64,000 nucleotides of DNA from Trichuris trichiura (Eukaryota; Nematoda; Enoplea; Trichinellida; Trichuridae). Of the stretch, positions 47,528 to 64,000 are shown one piece after another (positions within the stretch are counted from its first letter, which is position 1; each line of letters starts with the position of its first letter). The DNA lies in NCBI GenBank assembly GCA_037903355.1, contig JBAJFE010000015.1, positions 496,001-560,000 on the forward strand, read 5' to 3'. The notes beneath the pieces are model-generated. The model made no database searches and was not told where the DNA came from. It saw only the letters and a program-made list of their open reading frames with translations. Position numbers and translations under genes: made by a program.

Positions 47528-50500
47528 GAATCAATTCATTAGAATTTTTTTAGCTACGGAAAAGCACTTCACTTTCATCACCATGGTCGTTGTTGTTCTA
47601 ACCAATGCAGAAGGCACGAATACCTTGAAGGGCCACTTTGCGATAGCGCTGGACGTACTCACAAGAACTTATGTGCTTATAGGCTCTTTTCTTGTTTAGC
47701 CCGTAAAAATGGTCGTTTACCATCACGTATTGTGTATCTAGGCAGTTGCCGCCTTCCCGTCACCAGTGATAAATAGATAAAGGGGCGCTATGACATTTAT
47801 CTGACCTTTGTCTGCATCAAAGAATGTTGTCGATGAATAGGCGCTATCTTTGCAGCAAGTAGACATTTGGCTGAAACGCAAGCTCTTATTCAGTATGTAC
47901 GTTCGTCCGCGTAGTTAATCCTGCACAGAAATGTCTTGAATTATCACGTGGCATTTAACATTGCCATCAATTCTTCCACGAGCTGTTTGTATATTTGCAA
48001 TAACCTACGCATCAGAAAAGCGATTGGTGCTGTTCTTTCGTTTCCAAGGGACTTTGCTATGCGTTAACTGTTCAATTCTTTCCGGAGCCTTCACGTTTTT
48101 CGTCACTATTCGTAGGGGGTTTTTCATAAGCTAAAGGCGTTTTTCCGTTTCGCCTACTCGATGTATCCGCAGCGCGCTTTGCATTTTGATAAAATGAACG
48201 CGTATGCTCATTCGCGCTTTGTTGAAGCCTAATAATCACAGGTAATCTCCGTGCGAAAGGTGCTCTTCCTGCCGAACTTTTCTCGTCGTAGTTTTCTGGT
48301 TACTAAATTGCGCAAAACGTGTGTCCTGTTCTGCTCAAAGCATTGGACGATTTTATGGAGAGGATCTCAGCGTTGCCCTTCCCTTAATGGTTTTGCGTGT
48401 AGACAAATTTCATCGTAACGAGTCGATGCCTATAAACCCGTCTGTCAAAGTTGTTGTGCCAGCGAAAATAGGCACTTGTTGAAAGTACCTCAGCTTGCAA
48501 CGACTTCCGGGTTGTTGCTCACAATGTTTAGACTTTTTGGGGTTTACGTTTGAATGTCGCGTTCTACACTTTCCATTGAATGAATTTTAACTGAACGTTT
48601 AATCTTATTTGTCTTCGAAACTTGTATTATTGAAGAGAACGTGTCTCTTGCATTGCTCCACAAGTAATGCGAATGGAACGAAAGTCTCGTCAGCGAGATT
48701 GCAGAAAAACTGATCAAAGGCATTTTTGTGTAATGACACATTGATATGTTTTTTGTCACCCAAATTTTTCTAAGCTAGGAAAAGTGAATCAATGCATCAG
48801 AGATCTAGTAAGCGTGCTAAATGAGAAAGGGTTCCAAAACACAGCTCGTTCAATTTCTTAAGTCTCGTACACTTTCGTGTCTTTGCTGTTAATGAAAAGC
48901 GATAGCTCCTCTTTGGGCTACTATTGATTACTTTCAGGGCATAATTAGCAGTTCAGTATAGTAGACGTTTGACGTTATGATTTTGCAATCGTATAGACGG
49001 CATAATAGGCCTTTGAATGATGCTTCGGCGTGGTAATGTTTTTAGTGGTGGATCTCATCCCAGCGCTGGAGATGAATGCTTTCTGGTCCGTGTTATCCTG
49101 TATTGACCACTTCTTATGAGTAGAGGCAATAAAGGTTTACTAAAGTCTCCATTCTTGCTAAAAGAGGAAAGCAGTTTACTCATTAGTCGCTGAAAGCTTT
49201 TGCTTATTATCAAGCTTGAGCAGCACGTTTTTCGACGGCTATTTCATGTCTCTGACTTGTCTAGAATGCCTGCAGAATGTTGAACGATGAACTTCTCTCT
49301 TCTCTGCTGGATTTTGAGAGGTATTTTCGAGCTGCGTTTCTGGGCCGTTTTGTTGAATACTTGATCGTCTGAGTAGGACAGCTGGAGAGTTCACCTCTTC
49401 TATCTCTTTTTAATTAAACTTTAAATTTTCCGCAAAACTTCCTAATGCGGCAATAAATAACTGGACTTGCGTTAGACGCATCACCGTAAACGAACTTCAG
49501 CTGCACTAACCCATGCTTGAACTTATTAAAAGAGTCCAAAGCCGTCTCTTTTTTCTTTTCATTAAGCAACTTTTAAATGCTATGGCAACAAGATCACAGG
49601 AAGCAAATCAATAGGCTTTTACGCTTCAAGAAAATAGTACACCCGCTTGCAGGGCAGTTCTAGAAAAATGCGGTGAGGCAAACTGTTCTGTTTTTTTGTT
49701 AGAGTAACAAGCCCAACGCGAGAGATATCTATAACGAATACGGAGCTTTCGAGAACTATCTGATGCCGTAGTCGCTAGGATTGAAAAAAAAATGGCCACA
49801 AGAGGCAATCATCTCAGTTTAATATCAGTTTAAAATGAGGCTCCGATAGAGTTTTGATTAATCAGAGCCTTTTCATGTTGATCGGAAGTTGAAGAAAACG
49901 AAAATAATTACGTCAAAGAAGTAAGTAAGAGGCAAGATCCTTCTACAACGCTAAAATGAGAAAAGCGCTACACTGTTCTATACTTAAGAAATGTTTTCTA
50001 GCGCAAATTGACTAACGCGTCAGAGAATGTAAAATTTTCCTCTTTCATATTTACTTTGACCGTCCTGTTGCCAGTCTTATTGGACATACTGTTTATCGTT
50101 TAATCTTATGTTTTAATTAAGAATTTTTTAATGTTTGTAGGAGACGTGTACTATGCGTTGAATTTCTTACACGTATGCCAGCATTCTTGTTGCTATCTGG
50201 CGAAGGTGATGCTTTATATATGTTATTAAGTTGGGCTTGTGCCAGCTATATGCGCGTGCTCACGAAAGAGTATAATCTTATCAGTGATTTGATTAGCTTA
50301 CCCCGGAATATAATTTACACTGTCCACCCTAAAATCCGTCGCTCCTGTAAATCACGCACAAAATATGCTCTATTTATCAAACCTTTTCTTCTGCAGCAGA
50401 GAAGCCGGTTTTGCGTAATCAGCGTTAAGCTGATAAGCTTATCATTATGTAGGGACGTTAAGAAATTCGCAGTGCTTTGCGGCAACTGTTCTCACCAGAG

Positions 50501-50897
50501 CGGCAGCGACAAATAACGCTCAATGAAACAGATTTCTTTTCACCATCCGAATCGTTGCAGCAACTAGAATCATAATGGAACGAGGTGTTCACCGAGGTTC
50601 TGTGATAGGCAGATCAAAAATCTTGTCTTGTCACCGCATTGGCTGTAAAGACCCAGAAAAGGCAACCGATGATCACGGCAATGCAGGATGATGCGCCTAA
50701 AAAACGGTAAGTCGTTTATCCTTTGGACAGCGCGAAAACGATAACTCTACAGCGGCGAATTGAGCTGATTGTCTGATGCTATTTTGAAGGGTACAATTAG
50801 AAGTACTAAATTTTCAAAATTCAAATACTGTTAGTACTTGTAGCCTGCGAATCATATTTAAGTTATTTGTTTCATAAGCTAAGATGGTTGCTATATG
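47528..50897. other. region without supported genes
   Basis: About 3.4 kb between the ends of the Kazal gene and the ACE-like gene (convergent). AT-rich, with only short open frames. I found no Kazal-like fourth unit, no RNA gene and no repeat. Confidence 0.4.
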
Positions 50898-53800
50898 TTA
50901 AAACATGTCGAAATAGATACCTTTTCCGGAAGCATTTTTCCTCCTGTCGGAACAGCGCGGTTCAGGAAGGTCTGCGACGTTCGGCCAGTCGATTTCCCAT
51001 CCATAGCACTCGTCATTCTGTTCCACCTTTGCTTTCAACCAATTTATCAACGGTTCAAAGTAATCGAGCATTGGTTTTGCCGAGATCCGGTCACTGTTGG
51101 TTATTAAACGAAGGGCGTCTGGCCAAGGTATCGAACTGCCCAAACTAAGAGCGCGATAAAGTGTTTGTCCCGCTTTTGTACTGTTCGCAATGTCGCAACG
51201 GTGAAGAGGTCCGACGTGACCGGATTGGTTGCATAGTGCTTGGTAAATTTGAAATTGCATTATCAGACCAAAGAAGCGTTGAATCTGAGGAATATTATGA
51301 ACAACTGAGTATTCAGAGCCTGCGTCGAAATTTTCGTAGCTTGGAGCTACAGGCGGAGCAATTCCTTGATATGTTTTCTTCAGCTTCCACCATGCATTGT
51401 TCAGTTCATTCATTTCTATTGTTCCATTCATAATTTTCCACCGGTACAAATCCGTCACGTACGCGTGAGGTAGAGAGGGAACTATTTCCAAAGCTTTAGC
51501 GTACAGATACTTTAACTCCAATTGAGACATATCATGCGAGTCGATCGAAGGGCTCAAAGATTCGTTGCCTTCCTCATGGTCAAGCAGGTTTAACTTTTTC
51601 ATGTGTTCTATGCTTGTGACGGACAAATCGATGGCACCAGCAATCGCTTCGTGGAATGCCGGGTTGGCGCTTTCCCTGAACTTGACTGGCTGGTTCGAGT
51701 AAGCAATAAAATAATGGACACGCGCCATCAGCCTGTGATATGTCGCCAGATCCTGTAGGGAAACGCGACCGCAGTGGCTAATGGCGAAGTCCTTACCATT
51801 GTAGAAGTCCATGGCAACTGACTGACATTCTTTCCTGCACAAACCTTGCGTTCCAAATATGGAATTATTCCAGAAAAAGTTGTCCATCCTAGGCAAGCCG
51901 ATGCTTTTGAAGAATTCGTCTGCTTCTCTGAAACAAGCTAACTATTCCGGTTGGAGTTTTTCCAAGCTTTTCAAGGCTGAGTAGCTAATGCCCGAGATAT
52001 CTCGTAGGCTTAACTAAACTCAATGCTCAGCCATACCTTAAAATCAAACAATCCCTTACCTTGCCATTTGCAGCATCGTGTAGTTTTGTTGTATCATTTG
52101 TTCGGTTGCCTGCATGACTAAGCTTTGCGGAGCGGATGTTTCTGTTACATCCAAAATGCGAGACCAATCATTGGCCCACATATTTCTTAATAGGTGTGCC
52201 GGGATGGTAGATTCCTTCGTGTCGTTAAGGAATTGACCCAACAGCGAATGTCTGACGTGGGCATGCAAAATTTCGTAGAATGGTAAAATTGTTTTCCAAA
52301 GTTGTTCCGACATTTCGTTCAAGTTTGATTCTTCGTAAAAGGATTGCCACCAGGCGCCAGCGTTTTCATAACCGCTGCGGTTTGCTACCGAATTGAACGC
52401 ACGAATAAGTTCCTTGAAAGACGGAAGAACCCTTTGGCCAACTTTGCGACGCCATTCGGTCCAGACGTATTCCAATAATTCTGTATCATTTGACGTGGCA
52501 AGAATGTTGTCCAAATCTGGCTTCAAGTACCAGCGATCTGCGCGGTTGGCTGATTCGTTGCAACCTGGCTTGTCAGTAGCACATACGAACGTGGCCTTGT
52601 AGGCAAGTGTCATATTACGCAATGCCGAGATGAAAAGCTCACCATCTTTCGTTGAGAAGGACAATCCGTGCTTTGCAATGCGTTTTAAAAGACGTCTTTT
52701 TTTGGGATCACAAATCCGAGTCACCTTCAACGCGTTGGCTGCCTCCGCCTGTTCATTTTCCAAGGCGATTCTTTCAGCCACCGCGTCCATCATTAATTTT
52801 TCGTTCAAATCAGTTTTGCTTACAACATAGTGCCATTCAGCTTTGGCGGCTTGTTGATAGGCTGCTTGCATTTTGATTTCGTTTGTTCTCAGAAAGTCAT
52901 TTAATCGCAGCTCTTCTTTCCGCACTTGGTCGAACGGCCAGTCCATGTGTTCGTCGCAGCGCGGTTTTGGTAGCGTTTGGTCGACGTCCAATGGCCACCG
53001 GAAACCCCAACCGTAGCAGTTGCTCTTGTTGTTGTTTGTTTCGTTCAAAAATTCAAGTAACGGTTTGAAATAATCCAGTAACGGCTGTACGGATATTGCT
53101 TCCCTGCTAGCAACCACCTAAATTTGAAAATTCATAAAATAGCTGGTAAATTGTTGAAGAAAAGTATTGGCGCTTTTTCTAAGTAGAAGGGAAAACTTGC
53201 GAATCTATTAAAGGGTACTGTAACACTATTCGCGAGAGCTTACCTTTAAGTTTATGTTTGACCTTAAGCTTAGGCTTAGGCTTTAAGCTTAAAGTTGAGC
53301 TTTCGCTTTACGATTTTGGCACGACAAGGCGTCCTTGATCTAGTAAGCAGGGTAGAACTGTCTAACTTATGTCAACCCGCCTATGGTCCCTACGTCAGAG
53401 TCTTATCGGCACCTTGTATCTGACCGAAATTTATGTAACTTATAGGACTAAAAATAATTGTCAACTGATTAATAATGTTAATTGCCGGCTGCGTAACATG
53501 TTTGCTCACCTTCAAGGCCTTCGACCAGTGAACAGACGAACCCAAACTTAGCATTTCGGCAAGCTTTTCGCCTACGCGCTTGTTGCCACGCAGATTGCAC
53601 AAGTGAAGCGCCCCGACGTGGCCTGATAAATTGCACATATGTTGGAATATTTGAAATTGCATAATTTTGCCAAGGAAGCTGTGCATGGACGGCAGATCAA
53701 GAGGCCATGCCAGTTCGTTCGGTGGGTCAAAGCTGTTCTCGCCTCTAGGTGTTGGGGGCACAATTCCTTGATATTGATGACGTAGCGACCACCACTCTGA

Positions 53801-56800
53801 ATTCCATTTCTTTCTTGGTACTGTACTCCTAAACACCTTCCATTTCCAAAGATCCGTTACGTGATCTAAGGCAAGCTGCGGTAGTAGTTCCAATGCCTGC
53901 ATCATAAGGAGGTTCAAACTGTCGACTCTTTTTGCTTTTGTAAGGCACGCAGTTCCAAGGGAATCCGAAGAGGAAACGACCAACGCCACGAATCCCTCGA
54001 TTGCTTCGTAGAGTGCCAGATTCGGCGCCTGTCGGAAAACGATGGACTGATTGGCGTAGTGCATGAAGTATTGTATTCTAGCCATGGCTTTGTGTATGGC
54101 GAGAAAGTTTTTCCACGTAACTTGACTGCTGGCCAACATTCTGTAGTCGTCTTTTCCGAACATATCCCATGCCGACGTGTACGATTCAGGCAAGTCGTAG
54201 CTTGGGCTAAAGTCGGAATTCTTCCAGAACGATTCGGTCATTGGAGGCATTCCTAATGATTGAAAGAATCGGTCCGCCACTTCGGCAATTCGGCTGGATG
54301 TATAGTTAAGCCGTAAAAGTGTTTCTTCCCTGTTGACTATTGGGCAATCGCTGCACGGTGCCGTTTTTTGAAAAAGAGCTGTCCAACTGGCGGCTGTCAC
54401 ACTGCCGAGAATATGGGCGGGAAGAGCGGAGATATTGAACTGGTCTACGTAAATGAACTGTAGATTAAAGCGCACGAAAGCGTGCAGTTGCTCGTAGAAG
54501 GGCAAAATTTCAATCCATAGCTTTCTTGCTTTTGCTTCTAAGTTGTCCATTTCGTAAGATTTCTCCCAGACCTCCGTAGTATCGCTAAATCCTGAATTGT
54601 TGGCACCTTTGTTGCTGAGCGCTACTGCTTCCTCAAGCAGTTGGTCAAATGGTCTGTGCTTTCTGTCGTGCCAATTCGTCCACGTTTCGTTGAGCAGACT
54701 AACGTCAGTGCTGTTGGCCATAAGGGAGTTGCATTTCTCATACGATGAGCACGTGAGCGACGAATTAGCTTTTTCGGAAAAACAGTTCTCCAGCACACAT
54801 CCTACACTTGACAGTTGAGCGGTTTTGTTCGAAAGTTCGGCGAGGTCTTCAGTTTTCAGATTAATTTCAACGAAACGAGCCTTTTTCACAGCTCTGGTCA
54901 GTATTTCATTGCGCAACATTGGAAGATATACTTTTTTCAGTTTCTCAGACCAAACTTGTTGATTTTCTGCTGCTGCCAGGCTAGAATGCATGACCGTGTC
55001 CAAGCTTTTGTTTCCTTTGGCGAAACTCCACCAACTCATTTTCATTTCTTGCATACTATTTGTCACATTTAAGTCGTAAGCCTGCATAAGTTTAGCCACG
55101 TAATTTTCCGTTTGCGACGGCAAAAATATATCACATCGAGGCTGACGTAAGCGCGCCGTTGGCGTATAACCCCATCCGTAGCATTCATTTTCTTCATCGT
55201 TCTGCCTTTTCAACCACTTGTAAAGAGGTTCAAAGAAACGAAGCAGCGAATCCGCCCGCACTTTATTCGCTCCGTTGAATTTCTGAAATAACAACGCTTC
55301 ACATTTACATCGGTTTGTCTCAAGCGCAAACAGTTTGCTTAAATAAATAAAATTTCCTTGGGTGCCGAGTATTGCGGCATATTGTAAATAGGCTCAATAA
55401 TTCCTACATGCAGCCATTTTTTGAAAATGTAGTATCGTATTTCAGGCTCTACCAATCGTGGTTAAGAGTTGGGATAAATTTTAAAAAGTACCTTTGCCTT
55501 AGATGTGCATTACCTGCAAGAGCTGCGTCCACGGTTCCGACAATCCGGGAGATAGGAGGCTCGCAAGCTTTGCCCCGATGTGAGACTTTCCTTGAATGGA
55601 GCACAGATGCAATGGACCATCATGTTTTGCTGCTTTGCATAAGCTGCTGAAAAGATCAAAGCGCAGGAATTCCGCAAATAAGAGTGGATATGCTGGTTCA
55701 TTTGCATAAATTAAATAATGGCTTGGTCCAAAAATCGCGTTGCCATTGGAAAGCTTAGGCGGGGTTATTCCATAATCTTGGTTACGTAACCTTGGCCAGA
55801 GCGTGTCCGCAAACTCTTCGGAAATAAGGTTCTCGTAAAGCGCTTTTTGCCATCTATTCAAGGAGTGGTAGAAAGCGATTCGCGGTAAAGATTGCAAGGC
55901 GACTCCCATTAGATAGTTGATGCCTATTCTTTCGTCGCTCGGATCGTCGTTTATCAGATGAAGGCTGCGCAGGGATGAGGGATTCATAGCGGACAATTCA
56001 ACAACTCCTCCAACTGCATCAGCAAAGAATGTTCCCACGCTTCGGCAAAAGACGACAGGTTGTTGTTCACCGCATTGTTTGAAGTATTGCAACTGACCCA
56101 TGTGTCGAAACGCTTCGGAAACTTTGCTTTTCGTTGCGTTGCCGCACGTTGTAATGGCGAAGGAGTTATCTTCGAAGAGGTTAAAAACCGATGGTACGCA
56201 GCTCGATTTCTTTTTATTATTTTTTTCAAAAATTGAGTTAGCCCATACTGACAGTGGTGCTTTTGTAAGACCAATGGATGCAAAACAGTCGTCGACCATA
56301 TGATATAATTTACTAAGAGAGATGTTTTCTTCTTTCAATTTTTGTGTTATGTCGCCGGATGGCGTGTCTTTGTATGGAATCAAGTCGTTCATGAGTCTGC
56401 TCCAATCCTCAGACCATAAATCCCTGAATAAATGTATTTCTATTGTTGAAACGTTGAAGTTTTTGTATTTTTTCATTAATCTTCGCCTAGCGTAGGCGTG
56501 CAATTCCTCGTAAAGCGGTAACAGCTCGGTCCATAGTTTTTCGACATCGTTCGCCAGCTCTCCACTTTCATATAGCTTTTCCCAATAGGTGTAGTAGTTC
56601 TTTTCGACGCTATGTGCTTTCACCAAAGCAACAAAATCTTGGAAGTTGCCGTTTGCGTCTTTGAGTTCGCTGCTCCAACTCAACCAAAACTTAGCCAGTG
56701 AGTCGTGGTCTTCTACAGCAGGCATTATGTCAATTAAATCGGGAAACAGTTTGATTTTTTCTTTACAGTTATCCGTGGCGCAGGCATAAGAAGTTGCATA

Positions 56801-57316
56801 GTTGGATATCATTGAGGTTTTCTGACTGAAATACTTTTTCATATCCCCAAGGAGTGTTCTCCAGAAATTAAACTCCAAATCTAAAGTTGCCGTGACGTTC
56901 AGACGTCTGAGCAGCGTACGATTGACAGCATCGCTTATATATTCTTTAGCATTGTATGCAGCGATCTGCAGTTGTTCATGGGTATTGATTTCCGCTTTAA
57001 CTAGCTCGTCGTAAAGTTGGTTCACCATATTTTTGTGATAGTTCAACCTGGCATGTTCTCTCTTTTGCAGCGCTATTTTAGTTGTCATTTCATTTTTGAC
57101 AATGGAATCTTCAATTTCTGCATCCGTCTTCGATTTCCGTTTCTGCAAATTAACAACAATAACGTTTACCGCATGATCGTAGGGCGATCTCCCTTTACGA
57201 AAGTGCTCAAGCTGCGACTGCAAGTGCTCAGTGTGTAAGTAATTAACAGGAATAAATTGTTTTTTGCGTGCTCCCAAGTTCTGGTCGTTTTTGATTTCGT
57301 TAAACAAGTCCGTCAT
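50898..57316 (-). CDS. three-domain ACE-like (peptidase M2) pseudoenzyme
   Basis: Related to angiotensin-converting enzyme and to nematode ACN-1, but with three tandem M2 domains. Exons on the minus strand: 55514-57316, 53510-55282, 52060-53117, 50898-51927 (1,887 residues); introns of 231, 392 and 132 nt, phases 0, 0 and 2. Each unit has the M2 landmarks LWxEILPFYEQLHA, (A)HLLRNMW, SIGL and YQGIxPP, a C-terminal YFxPL...CYGW motif and PRCD. The HExxH zinc site is lost in all three: AFRHMGQLQYF (about 402-412), IHKAMARIQYF (about 997) and YHRLMARVHYF (about 1608). The third ligand Glu is lost in domain 1 but kept in domains 2 and 3 (YEAIEG, FHEAIAG). A non-peptidase role, such as binding or cuticle/moulting function as for ACN-1, is inferred. 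No signal peptide follows ATG 57316; an in-frame TAG lies eight codons upstream, so a separate signal exon may exist. Confidence 0.93.
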
Positions 57317-59309
57317 GATGTTTATATAATATTTTTGCTATTTCTTCCGGTAGCAAAATCATCGGATGACTTAGCAACGGTAATTCACAAAAAAAGTTAC
57401 AGCTTTTTTTTAAAATTACTTTTCGAAAAAGCCACCACTTTAGTAAGTTTCCTCTAAGTGGCCAATATTTTGGAACATTTTTTCAAATGCCGAAATGATT
57501 TCTCTTCTACGTGCTCGCAAACAATACAGTATCATGGCAATAATCAAGTTTGATTTGCTCGTAGACAGACATTAAGTCAAACGACACCGATTACGCAGTT
57601 ATTCGTCTCACTGCCGTATTGCAACTTTGCTGACCATCATGTTCTGCTCTTACCTAAGCATAACGTTTGGGTTTCGACTTAGACTAACGTAAAAACAGAA
57701 CAAGATTGTGCATGCTTAATGGAAAGGAAGCGCGAATTTCTCGGACATTACGCGAGAAAAAATGAATAAGCAGTGCTATTTTGCCGTATGTTTACGGGCT
57801 AGTTAAACCTGATCATTGTCAAGAAACTATTTTCTTTGCGGGCAAATAGCGGAAGAGACCCCTGAAATGTTTTATCGAAAGCACTCGAATTACATGCACT
57901 ATTAAAATTCTTCTATCCGAAATCATAGCCTGTTCTGTGTTGGCAGCTCGACCAGCTGTCACGTTAGTAGAGTCGATTAGGATAGTTGAAACGATTCGCC
58001 TATTCGAGTAAAAGATGTATAACTAAAATTTCAGTCGATTTTTGCCAATTCGACCAGTATGCTTCACCGTTTTTCGAAAAACAGACCTTTTCATTCCTTT
58101 TAACGAAATTAATTCGCAAGTTCAACGGGTTATTTTCACAAAAATGAGTAGATCGCCTCGTACGAAGTCCCTGACGACGCGACGCGGCAGAGAAACCGTT
58201 TAGAAAAATTTATGCTTCCATTCCGAAAAATTGTGCGTAAATTTTTAATTCGAATTCATTAATTTGCATTTGAAAACCAGTACTGCGAAAAGGTGAACTG
58301 CATGTGGTTGAATTTTAAAATTTTCACGCGTGTGACAACTTTTGAAAATGGTTGATTTAGGCCAGGTTTTTGTAAAGACAAAACCTTTCCTAATTACCGA
58401 GAATAGCCTTTTTCATTAATCTATCCTGAGTATCATTAGTTTTAAAGGTTTATTAGCCGTAAGACTGCGTACGTATTTGGCTAATATTAGGTCTTTACGT
58501 GCATTGTTTTTTTCACAAAGGGTGCCAAAGCAATGAGAGAAACATGGAAATAGTTGGCAGCACAAAACATAATTTCTCCTTGGAGGCATTTTGAAGTTTG
58601 TCAAAACAGATGTTAATTTATTGTCCCTTCGACTCCTTGAATGAGTTCCGTCCAGTAAATAGGTGACATTAACTAGATCTGGTCGTACTTTGCCTCCCTC
58701 TAGCAAGCGTTTTATTAGAAGCGTCAAGCAAATTTTTTCGCTGCGACTTGCTCAAATTTCATTCGCGAAATTTAACGTAAGCGTTCTGTTTCGCATTCGC
58801 TGGTTCTTTAAAAGTAGTAGTCCACAGAACTTCACAGTATTAGCTGGAACCAGCGAGTAGGTCTGATGCGAAAATTTTTCTCCAAATTGTCCATAAAGTT
58901 CTAGCGGCACATTCAGGCCTTTAGGCTACGAGCTGTATTCGATAACGGTAATCTAAAGCGTTACATTCTTTTGGACAAAAATTCCCTATACGCGTTCCTG
59001 AAATCAAAACTGCCTTCACCAGGAAATCTGGTTTCGTACAAACTAAACCATTACAACGCTTGGCGACTTCGCTTATTTCCGTTTCTTACTCTTCTAGAGT
59101 TCGAGCAGCGGGAACTCGTCTTCTTAGCCTTCTCGTATTGGCATAGAATTTAGAGCTTTGCTTATACTGTTGTTACTGTAGCGTGGATAAATTTTTCACC
59201 CTTTTTACCGCGACTGTTCACGCTACTTTTTATACTCTTTATGTTCAAATATTCTCTTGGCATAGAAGTCATTGTTTTACGGAAGGTAAATCAAAGACCT
59301 CATTGAAAG
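57317..59309. other. region upstream of the ACE-like gene
   Basis: About 2 kb, AT-rich. It should hold the promoter, and possibly a signal-peptide exon, of the ACE-like gene. A minus-strand frame at 58416-58727 includes a short hydrophobic, Cys-rich start (from 58589), but its donor phase does not match the ACE exon, so it is not called. Confidence 0.35.
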
Positions 59310-59534
59310 ATGTCTTCTAGGAACACTTCTGGGCTGGCTGGTGTTGCAATCTGCTTGCTAGTTTGGATAGGCTCAGATAGAATGCTTAACACTTTCGTGA
59401 CTCCAGTTACGAAGGAAAAATATGACTCGCATTATTGGTGCAGAACAGAAAGCCTCCAATTTAAGGAATGGGAATGTTCAATGGACGAACACCAGCAGCT
59501 TTCAGTGGAGAAAGCTGGAGTGGCTAGCAAAACG
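59310..59534 (+). CDS. possible first coding exon of a small secreted protein
   Basis: ATG 59310 opens 75 codons with a clear signal-peptide-like start (MSSRNTSGLAGVAICLLVWI) followed by a hydrophilic stretch with two cysteines (HYWCRTESLQFKEWEC), ending in a strong donor ACG|GTAAGT in phase 0. A candidate acceptor at 59601-59603 would add LISFHSYSVIF and a stop; another at about 59628 would start a chain of very short exons. Neither can be chosen without transcripts. No family is recognised, and chance is possible. Confidence 0.35.
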
Positions 59535-63396
<3,862 letters not shown>

Positions 63397-63834
63397 ATGA
63401 TTTCGCAAAAATCCGTCAGATGGAGGAGACAGGATTTTGTAAAGTATTAATAGTAGCTTGCTGAATTTCTTTTTTCCATGCTTCGGGCAGAACTTAGTTG
63501 AAAAGGGGAAACGCAAGTAACAACAAGCCGACTGAACATCCGTCGACGAAGCTGAACGTGGGCCGAAGTTACGTGTATAGCAGCAAAACTACGCAACAGC
63601 CGTTCAACAGAATAGCTTACTCTGGTTGCAGTCTGCTCGAGCAGCTGGAAATAACGATCACTTGTCATCTTTACGACGGTGCAGCTCTGAACGCGTCAGA
63701 ATTGAAATGGAACAGGAAACCTACGCTTCGTTTCGTCACTTGCTGCTGCAAACGGCAACGTTTCACCCATTGCTGGCCGGCAGATCGTGTGTCACTTTGG
63801 GCGTTCTCAAAGGAAAGCTTCCGGTTATCTTTAA
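63397..63834 (+). CDS. unidentified four-exon small gene (94 residues)
   Basis: Exons 63397-63438, 63491-63516, 63569-63734 and 63784-63834 join in phase from ATG to TAA. The three introns are 52, 52 and 49 nt with ends GTAAAG/TTCGGGCAG, GTAACA/GGCCGAAG and GTCACT/GCCGGCAG, the same narrow size class as the SYF1 introns, which is good evidence that this is a real gene. The product begins MISQKSVRWRRQDF, has a central part that reads like beta strands (GCSLLEQLEITITCHLYDG) and a basic end (FGRSQRKASGYL). No signal peptide and no recognised family. Unspliced, the third exon is open in other frames too, which hides the gene from simple frame searches. The start may lie further upstream. Confidence 0.55.
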
Positions 63835-64000
63835 TACAATGCGCCTTGTTTTGTCAGTGAAGGATTAAGAATTTGAGCGATTACACATTGTTGAACAATG
63901 ACAGTGTACAAACCGTGGTACTATCGCCGGCGATGTCCGCTTTTCTTCAAATTTTGCTTGCCAACCTATCGAGCAGTTCACCCTTTCAAGTTAGCAGAGT

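Noticed and set aside
58416..58727. Candidate signal-peptide exon for the ACE-like gene
   Set aside because: Its GTGAAA donor leaves one base over, while the ACE exon needs phase 0 at the only nearby acceptor.

Overview
This is nuclear genomic DNA from an animal. Genes are split by GT-AG introns of two kinds: many very short ones (48-58 nt, so regular that they help find exons) and a few long ones. The gene content (a membrane GH31 glucosidase, SYF1/XAB2, PDCD5, CCDC86, a PDZRN-type scaffold, a secreted Kazal protein, an ACE-like pseudoenzyme and an acetate-type GPR1/FUN34/YaaH transporter) fits a nematode, and my best guess is a clade I (Dorylaimia) worm such as a whipworm (Trichuris). The species is inference from style and content; no rRNA or mitochondrial marker is present.

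Layout. 0.5-3.9 kb (+): a two-exon GH31 alpha-glucosidase with a signal anchor and trefoil domain. 5.3-9.8 kb (+): a complete 21-exon SYF1/XAB2 spliceosomal HAT-repeat protein. 10.1-10.7 kb (+): five-exon PDCD5. 11.0-12.5 kb (-): CCDC86/Cgr1-like nucleolar protein, with a tiny two-exon gene 41 bp upstream on the same strand, spaced like a nematode operon. 14.6-18.3 kb (-): two or three unidentified small genes built only from splice-site and phase logic. 20.4-33.2 kb (+): a PDZRN3/4 (LNX3/4) homologue with a long gene-poor interval between a candidate 5' exon and the recognisable part. 38.4-39.3 kb (-): a three-exon acetate-uptake-family transporter. 46.8-47.5 kb (+): a secreted protein with three Kazal-like domains. 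50.9-57.3 kb (-): a four-exon protein of about 1,890 residues made of three tandem ACE (peptidase M2) domains, all without the HExxH zinc site. 59.3 kb (+): a possible secreted-protein first exon. 63.4-63.8 kb (+): a four-exon, 94-residue unidentified gene. Between these lie several kb-scale stretches in which no gene could be supported.

Most of these genes are ordinary neighbours, not parts of one pathway. SYF1, CCDC86 and perhaps PDCD5 are housekeeping genes (splicing, ribosome assembly, chaperonin/apoptosis). GH31, the Kazal protein, the ACE-like protein and the transporter are surface or secreted functions facing the gut or host. The most unusual items are the triple catalytically dead ACE array, the microbial-type acetate transporter carrying animal introns, and the RING-less PDZRN gene model. 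All exon coordinates were read by eye from splice sites, reading phase and remembered family sequences; no alignment was run.
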